This document shows, one piece after another, positions 1-6,594 of a stretch of DNA of 64,000 nucleotides (position 1 is the stretch's first letter; every line of letters starts with the position of its first letter). Origin of the DNA: Pseudalkalibacillus sp045920555 (GTDB taxonomy: Bacteria > Bacillota > Bacilli > Bacillales > Fictibacillaceae); the NCBI RefSeq assembly GCF_045920555.1, contig NZ_CP174509.1:3410001-3474000 (forward strand). The letters run 5' to 3'. The position numbers and the translations under genes are program-made. The notes below the pieces were generated by a model. It worked only from the letters and a program-made list of their open reading frames with translations, had not been told where the DNA came from and did no database searches.

Positions 1-651
1 CTCTTTCACTTTCTTCATTCTTTTTTGCCCCTCACGACATAAATAAAGGAGGGGACAAACAGTACATTGAGGATTCTGAGCTTTACAGTGGTATCGGCCG
101 AAGAAAATTAGACGATGGTGCGTATCCGACCATTCTTCCTTCGGGACCTTTCGCATCAACGTTTTTTCCACCTCAAGCACGCTATCCTTCCACCGACAAA
201 TCCCTAACCGTTTCGAAACCCGTTCTACATGTGTATCAACTGCGATAGCAGGTTCGCCAAACGCCACTGAGACGATGACATTCGCTGTTTTCCTTCCGAC
301 GCCTGGAAGCTTTACAAGTTCATCTCGGTCTTTAGGGACTTCTCCCCCATACTCATGAATGAGAATTTCAGAAAGTTTCCGGATGTTTTTAGCTTTATTG
401 CGGAAAAGACCAATAGAACGGATATCGTTCTGCAATTCCTCCAATGGTACTGCCAAGTAATCTTCCGGGCTTTTATATTTTTCGAATAAGCCAAGGGTAA
501 CTTTATTTACGAGCGCATCAGTACATTGTGCAGATAACAAGACAGCAATCGTAAGCTCGAAAGAGTTTTTATGATGCAGCTCGCAATGTGCTTCAGGGAA
601 CATTTTTCCTATTTCATCTAATACGTCTCTGATTTGCTTTTTCGTCAACAT
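1..651 (-). CDS. nth: Endonuclease III (DNA glycosylase/AP lyase), 3' end cut by window edge
   Basis: Base-excision repair enzyme that removes oxidised pyrimidines and nicks abasic sites. Reading from the ATG at 651 gives 217 residues with no stop before the window edge; the family is about 210-220 residues, so only the last codons are missing. The helix-hairpin-helix LPGVGRKTAN lies at residues 115-124 and contains the lysine nucleophile K121; the catalytic aspartate is D139 in VDTHV. The C-terminal [4Fe-4S] cysteines C189, C196, C199 and C205 have the usual C-x6-C-x2-C-x5-C spacing. It follows dnaD on the same strand with 18 bases between, as in B. subtilis. All key residues are present. 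Confidence 0.96.
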   Translation of the reverse strand, partial: MLTKKQIRDVLDEIGKMFPEAHCELHHKNSFELTIAVLLSAQCTDALVNKVTLGLFEKYKSPEDYLAVPLEELQNDIRSIGLFRNKAKNIRKLSEILIHEYGGEVPKDRDELVKLPGVGRKTANVIVSVAFGEPAIAVDTHVERVSKRLGICRWKDSVLEVEKTLMRKVPKEEWSDTHHRLIFFGRYHCKAQNPQCTVCPLLYLCREGQKRMKKVKE

Positions 652-669
652 GAGTGATCTCGTCCTTTA

Positions 670-1380
670 TTACGATTGTTCAAGCCAATTATAGTATGGA
701 AAATCTGTTTTTTCTGGTGGTGAATATGTGTTCTCGGTTCTTCTATATCTTTGCTGTCGGAATTTCTCACCGTATTGTTTCGCCTCATCCACCGACTGGA
801 TTCCGTTCTTTTTCCACTCGAACAATATACGATCGATGTATCGGAAGTTCAACTTTCCTGACAATACTGATTCTTTCAAGGCGGCAATGATGATCGCCGG
901 GTCATGATTGTCCTGATCAAGCCACATCGTCAATGTCTCACACTCGATCGGTGATAACGGCCTGCCGAACTCCTTTTCCATGATTGTATAAATCTGCTGC
1001 TCATCTTCTTTATTCTTTACAGACTCTTCATCAATTTCATCTTCTTCTAAGACTCTGATCAACTTCTCCCATAGCGGGCGGAGTGTATAGGTTTCAGAAT
1101 ATATGTTTTGTACGGGATCTTCTTGTTCTTCTATTTTCAACATTCCTTTTTGAATACAAGTCCGTAGAATTTGCATACATTTATGAGGAGATACCGTCAT
1201 CCTCGCTGCTAATTGTTCAGGAGTAGGAAAATAATTTCCCCTTTCCAGGAACGAATGCATATGTATTAAAGCCATCACTTCTTCTTCATCAAGACCAATA
1301 CGGTTATAATTTCTTAAAAGAACACTCGGGATTGAGACTGAGCCCATCTCAATCCAGTTAAAAAAACTCTCTCTATTCAT
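670..1380 (-). CDS. dnaD: DNA replication initiation protein DnaD
   Basis: Primosomal protein that helps remodel the DnaA-bound origin and load the helicase during initiation and restart. The start is taken at the ATG at 1380, because AGGAGG sits 8 bases before it; an in-frame GTG at 1389 overlaps that site. The product has 236 residues. The N-terminal winged-helix oligomerisation domain covers roughly residues 10-100, followed by an acidic linker and the DnaB/DnaD C-terminal domain with the family motif YIDRILFEW, then a basic DNA-binding tail. An extended -10 (TGATATAAT) is only 18 bases upstream, so the leader may be very short. Cotranscribed with nth. Confidence 0.95.
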   Translation of the reverse strand: MNRESFFNWIEMGSVSIPSVLLRNYNRIGLDEEEVMALIHMHSFLERGNYFPTPEQLAARMTVSPHKCMQILRTCIQKGMLKIEEQEDPVQNIYSETYTLRPLWEKLIRVLEEDEIDEESVKNKEDEQQIYTIMEKEFGRPLSPIECETLTMWLDQDNHDPAIIIAALKESVLSGKLNFRYIDRILFEWKKNGIQSVDEAKQYGEKFRQQRYRRTENTYSPPEKTDFPYYNWLEQS

Positions 1381-1517
1381 AAAACACACCTCCTCTTCAT
1401 TATATCAAAATCAGACCGTCTATAATTACTCCAAAGAGGGAAATACGCAATTTATTGCGAAATTGGCTCATAAATTTCAAATCCGGCTCATTTATAAATT
1501 TTTGTGCAAAGCGAAGA

Positions 1518-1581
1518 AAAAGCACTAGTGTAAGTAGATCGTCATGCTTGCATGTAAGACTCTATTACACCAAGTGCTTTT
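1518..1581 (-). repeat. Covarying hairpin, copy 1 (terminator-like)
   Basis: On the minus strand this 64-nt block begins AAAAGCACTTGGTGTAA and ends TTACACTAGTGCTTTT, forming a 16-bp stem with one bulge, and runs into TTTTTCTTCGC. The loop contains AGTCTTACATGCAAGCATG, itself a small CATGC/GCATG hairpin. It lies downstream of asnS, so it could act as its distal terminator. The loop is shared almost base for base with the second copy at 1682, while the stem sequences differ. Confidence 0.7.
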
Positions 1582-1681
1582 TTATGGATCCCTTCCCTGA
1601 ATAACTTCAAAGCGATACTACCGAATACCTTCGAATCCGATTCTTTGTTCCCGAAATAATGTAATTTTGAGCGAAGCGAAA

Positions 1682-1745
1682 CAAAGGCACTGGGAAACAA
1701 GTCGCCATGCTCGCATGTAAGACTATGTTTCCCTATGTGCCTTTG
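1682..1745 (-). repeat. Covarying hairpin, copy 2 (terminator-like)
   Basis: Also exactly 64 nt, starting 27 bases after the asnS stop codon. The minus-strand stem arms are CAAAGGCACATAGGGAAACA and TGTTTCCCAGTGCCTTTG, followed by a T-rich stretch. The loop AGTCTTACATGCGAGCATGG matches copy 1 apart from transitions. The upper stem differs from copy 1, yet pairing is kept in both. It is probably the proximal asnS terminator; the conserved loop suggests an additional role. Confidence 0.7.
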
Positions 1746-1771
1746 TAGGGAACAAAACAGCTCTATTTGAA

Positions 1772-3064
1772 TCAAGGATATAAACGATTTAGCAAGCGTG
1801 GGAACGGAATAGACTCTCGGATATGCTCAATTCCAGACAACCAAGCAACGGTACGCTCTAGTCCAAGACCAAATCCAGAATGAGGTACACTGCCGTACTT
1901 GCGCAACTCTAAATACCACTTATATGCGTCATCCGACAAGTCATGTTCTTCATAACGTTTCTTCATCAATTCGAGGTCATCGATACGCTGACTTCCACCG
2001 ATGATTTCACCATAACCTTCAGGTGCAATCAAGTCTGCGCACAAAACGACATCATCACGTTCAGGGTGAGGTTTCATATAAAAAGCCTTTATATCCTTCG
2101 GATAATTCGTAATGAAAACTGGTTGATCGAAGCTTTCTGCAATCGCCGTTTCATGAGGTGCTCCGAAATCTTCACCCCACTCGATATCATCGAAACCTTT
2201 TTCTTTAAGAAGCTTGATGGCATCATCATAAGATATACGTGGGAATGGCGCTTTGATCTTTTCAAGATTTTCAATGTTCCGGCCAAGTGTTTCAAGCTCG
2301 ATTCGGCAATTTTCAAGCACAGACTTTGCTAAGAAAGCGACGTATTGTTCTTGAATTTCCAGGCTTTCTTCATGCTCGACGAACGCCATTTCAGGCTCGA
2401 TCATCCAAAATTCGATTAAATGGCGGCGAGTTTTAGATTTTTCAGCACGGAAGGTAGGTCCGAAAGAAAACACACGCCCGAATGCCATTGCTGCAGCTTC
2501 CATATAAAGTTGTCCACTTTGAGATAAATAGGCATCTTCATCAAAGTATTTCGTATGGAATAACGTGGTCGTTCCTTCTGCAGAACTGCCTGTCAAAATA
2601 GGAGAATCAATCTTGACGAATCCTTCTTTATTGAAAAATTCGTATGTAGCACGGATGATTTCATTTCTGATCCGCATAATTGCATGCTGTTTTTTTGAAC
2701 GTAACCACAAATGACGGTTGTCCATCAAGAACTCGGTTCCGTGTTCTTTCGGTGTGATCGGGTAGTCGACGGATTCATGGATCACTTCCAATCCAGAAAC
2801 GACAAGCTCTACACCGGTAGGGGAACGGTCATCTTTTTGAACAGTTCCGGTTACATACAAGCTTGACTCCTGGGTAATGGATTTTGCTTGTACCCATACG
2901 TTTTCATCTACTTCTTTTTTTACCACGACACCTTGGACGAATCCTGTGCCGTCTCGTAATTGTAAAAATGCAATCTTTCCACTCGATCGTTTATTTGCTA
3001 GCCAAGCTCCGATCGTCACTTCTTCTCCAATATGATCACGTAATAATTGAATCGTGGTTTTCAC
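1772..3064 (-). CDS. asnS: Asparagine--tRNA ligase
   Basis: Class IIb aminoacyl-tRNA synthetase that charges tRNA-Asn in the cytoplasm. 430 residues, the normal length for Bacillus AsnRS. The N-terminal OB-fold anticodon-binding domain covers about residues 15-100. The catalytic core shows motif 2 around FRAEKSKTRRH and motif 3 in GFGLGLERTVAWL, with a final LLNRLYP that is typical of the family. In B. subtilis asnS is transcribed behind ypmA-ypmB-aspB; here a mobile-like repeat (3128-3413) separates it from aspB. No T-box leader is visible upstream. Confidence 0.97.
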   Translation of the reverse strand: MKTTIQLLRDHIGEEVTIGAWLANKRSSGKIAFLQLRDGTGFVQGVVVKKEVDENVWVQAKSITQESSLYVTGTVQKDDRSPTGVELVVSGLEVIHESVDYPITPKEHGTEFLMDNRHLWLRSKKQHAIMRIRNEIIRATYEFFNKEGFVKIDSPILTGSSAEGTTTLFHTKYFDEDAYLSQSGQLYMEAAAMAFGRVFSFGPTFRAEKSKTRRHLIEFWMIEPEMAFVEHEESLEIQEQYVAFLAKSVLENCRIELETLGRNIENLEKIKAPFPRISYDDAIKLLKEKGFDDIEWGEDFGAPHETAIAESFDQPVFITNYPKDIKAFYMKPHPERDDVVLCADLIAPEGYGEIIGGSQRIDDLELMKKRYEEHDLSDDAYKWYLELRKYGSVPHSGFGLGLERTVAWLSGIEHIRESIPFPRLLNRLYP

Positions 3065-3127
3065 TATATTCCCTCCACATATGTAAACTCGGGTAGTACA
3101 ATTTGAATTGCTTTTCTTATTTTACAT

Positions 3128-3413
3128 AAGGCTATGTTAAAGTTCAATGTTGGTATATACGAAAGATGTCAACACAAAATTGAAATCATTTTCGTGTCTG
3201 CGATGAGATTTCTTAGAAGCTTTCCTTATGCTGGCTTCGACGTTCACCATAGGACGTGGTGGTATTTAGTCGAAGTTCATTAATATACCCGAAGATCCTT
3301 AATGGTTGTTGGCCTGTGCAGTCTCGCCTGGCTCGCTTTCCCCCCGCAGAGTCTCACTAATTTCGTTTTAGAAAATTTCCTGTAAAAACCAACATTTCTA
3401 TTTAACAAAGCTT
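3128..3413. repeat. MITE-like repeat, copy A
   Basis: A non-coding 286-bp block in the aspB-asnS gap. It opens with AAGGCTATGTTAAAG and closes with TTTAACAAAGCTT, imperfect inverted ends. Internally it has the 12-bp hairpin arms (one mismatch) around TGAAATCA that end in TTTTCGTGTC, the segment GAAGCTTTCCTTATGCTGGC and the segment TCTCGCCTGGCTCGC, all shared with copy C (63161). Relative to copy C it lacks the CCGCAAGCCTCCTCAC and GCGCCGAGTAACCGCAGG segments. No transposase is encoded. Confidence 0.8.
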
Positions 3414-3423
3414 TTCATAAACA

Positions 3424-3445
3424 AGAGCCGATAAACAACCGGCCC
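3424..3445 (-). terminator. Weak intrinsic terminator after aspB
   Basis: Minus-strand GGGCCG-loop-CGGCTC (6 bp with one G-U pair) directly follows the aspB stop codon and is followed by TTGTTTATG. The short stem and broken T tract make this a weak candidate. Confidence 0.45.
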
Positions 3446-4630
3446 TTATTTTTGATGTATTTCCATAAAATTCTTGATACGAGCCAATGCATCCTCTAAC
3501 ACAGAAAGGGATGTAGCATATGAAAGACGTACATTATCAGGGGCTCCGAACCCGCTTCCAGGGACAAGTGCCACTTTTTCGTACTCGAGGATCGCTTCAA
3601 CCCAGTCATCTACTTTCTTAAAACCTGTAAGCTCAAGCGCTTCAGTGACATTCGGGAATAAATAGAACGCTCCCTTCGGCTTTTCACACTTAAAGCCGGG
3701 AATCTGGATCAATTGCTCATAGACTTTGTCCAGACGTTCCTCAAAAGCTTTCTTCATCTCTTCAACTGGTTCCTGTGTACCATCATAAGCTGCGATAGCC
3801 GCATGCTGTGCGATTGAAGTCGGGTTTGACGTACTGTGGCTTGCGAGATTCGTCATTGCTTGAATCACATCCCGGTTACCAACAGCATAGCCAATTCTCC
3901 AGCCTGTCATCGCATGTGATTTGGATACCCCATTGATGATGATCGTTTTTTCTTTCAGCTCCAGAGAAAGCTGCGCAATCGAAACATGATGCTCTCCAAA
4001 ATATGTGAGTTTTTCGTAGATCTCATCTGAAACGATGAGAATGTCATGTTTGAGGCAGACTTCGCCGATAGCCCTCAATTCTTCGGATGAATAGATTGCT
4101 CCAGTAGGATTTGATGGCGAATTTACGATCAGCACCTTTGTTTTTTCACTGATAGCATCATTCAATTGTTCAGGTGTAATTTTAAAGCCATTCTCCTCTT
4201 TACCTTCCACGTGTACCGGAACACCGCCAGCAAGCTTCACTTGTTCAGGGTAGCTTACCCAATATGGCGATGGGACAATAACCTCATCCCCTTCGTCAAG
4301 TAATACCTGGAACAATGTATACAAGGCATGCTTCGCACCAGTCGTGACAATCACTTCTCCAGGATCATAAGACAATTCCTGATCCCGATGTAGTTTTTCG
4401 ATGATACATTCTTTCAGCTTCGGTAATCCTCCAGCAGGTGTATACCTCGTGTGCCCTTCATTCATGGCTTTCTGGGCATTTTCTATGATATGTTCAGGAG
4501 TGTTGAAATCGGGCTCTCCTGCTCCTAGGCCAATGACATCATGGCCTTCTGCTTTCAATGCATTCGCTTTTGCTGTAATCGCCAGTGTGCTTGATGGTGT
4601 CAATGCTTTAACTCGCTTTGCTAATTTCAT
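3446..4630 (-). CDS. aspB: Aspartate aminotransferase (PLP-dependent, class I)
   Basis: Interconverts aspartate and 2-oxoglutarate with oxaloacetate and glutamate. 394 residues, fold type I aminotransferase. Visible motifs are the substrate-loop YTPAGG (63-68), SPSNPTG (171-177), SDEIYE (201-206) and the PLP lysine K237 in GVSKSHAMTGWRIGY. It sits between ypmB and asnS, the usual Bacillus order, which links aspartate supply to asparaginyl-tRNA synthesis. Related class I aminotransferases can have overlapping specificity, so the assignment rests on family similarity plus synteny. Confidence 0.94.
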   Translation of the reverse strand: MKLAKRVKALTPSSTLAITAKANALKAEGHDVIGLGAGEPDFNTPEHIIENAQKAMNEGHTRYTPAGGLPKLKECIIEKLHRDQELSYDPGEVIVTTGAKHALYTLFQVLLDEGDEVIVPSPYWVSYPEQVKLAGGVPVHVEGKEENGFKITPEQLNDAISEKTKVLIVNSPSNPTGAIYSSEELRAIGEVCLKHDILIVSDEIYEKLTYFGEHHVSIAQLSLELKEKTIIINGVSKSHAMTGWRIGYAVGNRDVIQAMTNLASHSTSNPTSIAQHAAIAAYDGTQEPVEEMKKAFEERLDKVYEQLIQIPGFKCEKPKGAFYLFPNVTEALELTGFKKVDDWVEAILEYEKVALVPGSGFGAPDNVRLSYATSLSVLEDALARIKNFMEIHQK

Positions 4631-4692
4631 TACAAACCCTCCATAAAGAATAGTTGGTACAAGCTATATTTGAAGATATCTACAATTGTGTA

Positions 4693-5196
4693 CTATAATT
4701 TTTGGTTCATCGTGTACGTCTTAAAAAAAGTGCCATCTTTATATCGTATGTAATGGAACGTATATCTGGCTGCACCTTGTTTATAGACAATTTCCCATAC
4801 TGGGGTGAACGCGGAGGTTTCACGATATTTCTCCAAACCTAAGCGGATAGATATCAAATCGTCCGGGCTCAGTTCTTGTTGTATATATTGCTTCACTCTT
4901 TGAACATTCCAACCATCTTCAACTTTGATGACTTTAGCCTCTTTTTCCTTAGAAAGTGGCATGAAAACATAGCTATCTTCCTCATCTATCTTAGCACGAA
5001 TCACATCGAACGCACCATGTGATCCATAATAATGTTCGATGTCCTTTATTTCAGTGATATTAAACCTATCCTTTGCCAAAGCAACACTTTTCTGTTGGCT
5101 TTTACCATAATCATTAGACACATAGTAATAAAAAGACACACCTAGTATTAATGTGACAAGCAATAATGCTCCCAATATGTAAAACGTTTTTTTCAT
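4693..5196 (-). CDS. ypmB: Conserved membrane-anchored protein YpmB (DUF5590)
   Basis: 167 residues with a single N-terminal membrane segment (about residues 5-28) and the rest predicted outside the membrane. The soluble part resembles the YpmB/PepSY-like DUF5590 family found only in Bacillales; its function is unknown. It follows ypmA with an 11-base gap and precedes aspB, exactly as in B. subtilis, which supports the name. There are no catalytic motifs. Its extracytoplasmic location is inferred from the positive-inside N-terminus (MKK). Confidence 0.88.
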   Translation of the reverse strand: MKKTFYILGALLLVTLILGVSFYYYVSNDYGKSQQKSVALAKDRFNITEIKDIEHYYGSHGAFDVIRAKIDEEDSYVFMPLSKEKEAKVIKVEDGWNVQRVKQYIQQELSPDDLISIRLGLEKYRETSAFTPVWEIVYKQGAARYTFHYIRYKDGTFFKTYTMNQKL

Positions 5197-5207
5197 CCAA
5201 AAACCAC

Positions 5208-5378
5208 CTAGGTACGATAGATGGTAAATACCATCTTTTCTTGATCTTCTTTATCAAGCGCTAAACCGAACATCAAATCCTGATGTTTAAGCGTCCTGTT
5301 CAATGCATCCACGATTTTGTAAAGGTCAGTTGAAGATTGGACCTTCACGGTAGAAAGTATTTCTATTTTACTTTCCAT
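5208..5378 (-). CDS. ypmA: Small conserved protein YpmA (DUF4264)
   Basis: A 56-residue protein beginning MESKIEILSTVKVQ and ending FTIYRT. Reading the minus strand from the ATG at 5378 gives an open frame with GAGGTG 8 bases upstream. The length and the position directly before ypmB match B. subtilis YpmA (56 residues). It is a small alpha/beta protein of unknown role without a signal or membrane segment. It appears to start the ypmA-ypmB-aspB unit. Confidence 0.87.
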   Translation of the reverse strand: MESKIEILSTVKVQSSTDLYKIVDALNRTLKHQDLMFGLALDKEDQEKMVFTIYRT

Positions 5379-5536
5379 CTTTATTACACCTCATCCAGTT
5401 CTCGATATTGTGCCATGTAACGCTTGCTTCCTGTTTTATCCTTAATAACTCTTTTGTTTAGGGACAAAATAAATGTATCAAGCAAGCAGTTCTTTATACG
5501 ACTGCACCACATAATTTCCTTCCCTACACCTTTTTA

Positions 5537-5558
5537 GGCTGACTTCTCAGAGTCAGCC
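5537..5558. terminator. Hairpin GGCTGACT/AGTCAGCC of uncertain direction
   Basis: A perfect 8-bp stem with a 6-base loop lies between ypmA and the beta-lactamase-fold gene. The T-rich flank (ATTTTTC) is on the plus-strand side, although both neighbours are on the minus strand. It may therefore terminate antisense transcription rather than the upstream gene. Confidence 0.35.
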
Positions 5559-5633
5559 CCATTTTTCTTACTTACTTGTATATTTTCAACGATTCCCTTG
5601 CCTTTTTCAATACCTTTGGAGAACATTTTACGG

Positions 5634-6536
5634 TCATTTGTAAGCCAATTTAGGTCTGAATAACGGTATTTGGGTGATTTCATATTCTTTTTGATTGGTT
5701 TTTACCATTACGATCCCTTGTTCATATGGCTTGAAAATTTCTGTCCATCGGTCTTCAAGCCGGAACATCACCTCATCACTCGCTCTATAGCCTGAACGCT
5801 TAAAAATGACAGCGACCTCAGGGTTGATATGATCCAATAATTCCTCACTTGTGCCGAAATAATGACCGAATCCACCTATTTTGATCAATGAGGCATTTAA
5901 TGAACCGTCTTGAATGATTGCTTTCTCAGCAGACTCATTCGCAACGCCCATAAAGAGAAAATGCTTGATACCGTATTGAAAATCCAATGCCATACCGCCT
6001 ATTTCATTCTCTTTATGTTTTTCAAGATATTTAACCTTAACAGAAATTTTATCTAACAGTTTGAATTGGTTGCCTGTTTCCAGCGGTTTTACAGTCCCAT
6101 CAGGCACCTGAATACGTTCTGTGAGATCATTGACGACATTCTGGGCTACGAATACCTTTGAAATATCAAATTCATCGGTTAGCCACTCCAGATTCCCAGT
6201 GAATTGTTCCCCTTTATTCGTCAAAATCAACGTATCGATTTGATCGACATGAAAGACCCTCATCTGCTGTTTGAATTCCTCAGCGCTTTGTTCACTTCCG
6301 GTGTCGATCAGAACATTTCTACCCTCACTGTCTTGTATGAGGGTCGCTTCCCCGCTTTCAAGTTCGAGGAAAGAAATGGCGATGTCGTCTTTTTTCAAAT
6401 TCAAATCGATATTCTTTACAGCATTCCCTTTCATCTCTCCATCCATAAAAAAGACCGGTTCATCTTTAACCGGATTGTTGGTGGCTAAGACAAGGACCAA
6501 GAACAAGCTGAAGATCATTATTGGCCGGATATACAC
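5634..6536 (-). CDS. Secreted protein with degenerate metallo-beta-lactamase fold
   Basis: 300 residues with an N-terminal signal or anchor (about residues 4-19, IMIFSLFLVLVLA). The body resembles the ComEC/Rec2-type metallo-beta-lactamase domain: ISFLELESGEATLIQDSEGRN then VLIDTGS, then the DTLILTN strand. In active relatives the last is followed by HxHxDH; here the segment reads NKGEQFTGN with no histidine. The later histidine strand is also changed (SLIKIGGFGHYFGTSEELL in place of a HHGS-type motif). The fold seems kept while the metal site is lost, so a binding or scaffolding role is more likely than hydrolysis. It lies between ypmA and dinG, where B. subtilis carries unrelated genes. Confidence 0.7.
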   Translation of the reverse strand: MYIRPIMIFSLFLVLVLATNNPVKDEPVFFMDGEMKGNAVKNIDLNLKKDDIAISFLELESGEATLIQDSEGRNVLIDTGSEQSAEEFKQQMRVFHVDQIDTLILTNKGEQFTGNLEWLTDEFDISKVFVAQNVVNDLTERIQVPDGTVKPLETGNQFKLLDKISVKVKYLEKHKENEIGGMALDFQYGIKHFLFMGVANESAEKAIIQDGSLNASLIKIGGFGHYFGTSEELLDHINPEVAVIFKRSGYRASDEVMFRLEDRWTEIFKPYEQGIVMVKTNQKEYEITQIPLFRPKLAYK

Positions 6537-6594
6537 ACATAATCCCTCCGAAAATACGGTAGTCTTATATCTAGTGTATGCTGGCCTTGATAAC

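Larger units (their letters stand above)
1390..1771. other. Intergenic region between asnS and dnaD
   Basis: About 380 bases without a convincing gene. It holds the two related 64-nt hairpins described separately, a short palindrome CGCAATTTATTGCG at 1447-1460 that could be an operator, and the dnaD extended -10 element. A 77-codon minus-strand reading frame (1542-1775) overlaps the asnS stop, but it runs through the hairpins and has no recognisable family. Confidence 0.6.

Noticed and set aside
1542..1775. 77-codon minus frame overlapping the asnS stop as ATGA
   Set aside because: It runs through both structured hairpins, has no recognised family, and its similarity between halves is explained by the duplicated hairpin.
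5547..5637. Tiny minus frames (21 and 30 codons) after the beta-lactamase-fold gene
   Set aside because: One overlaps the stop as ATGA but neither has a ribosome-binding site; the longer ends inside a hairpin.
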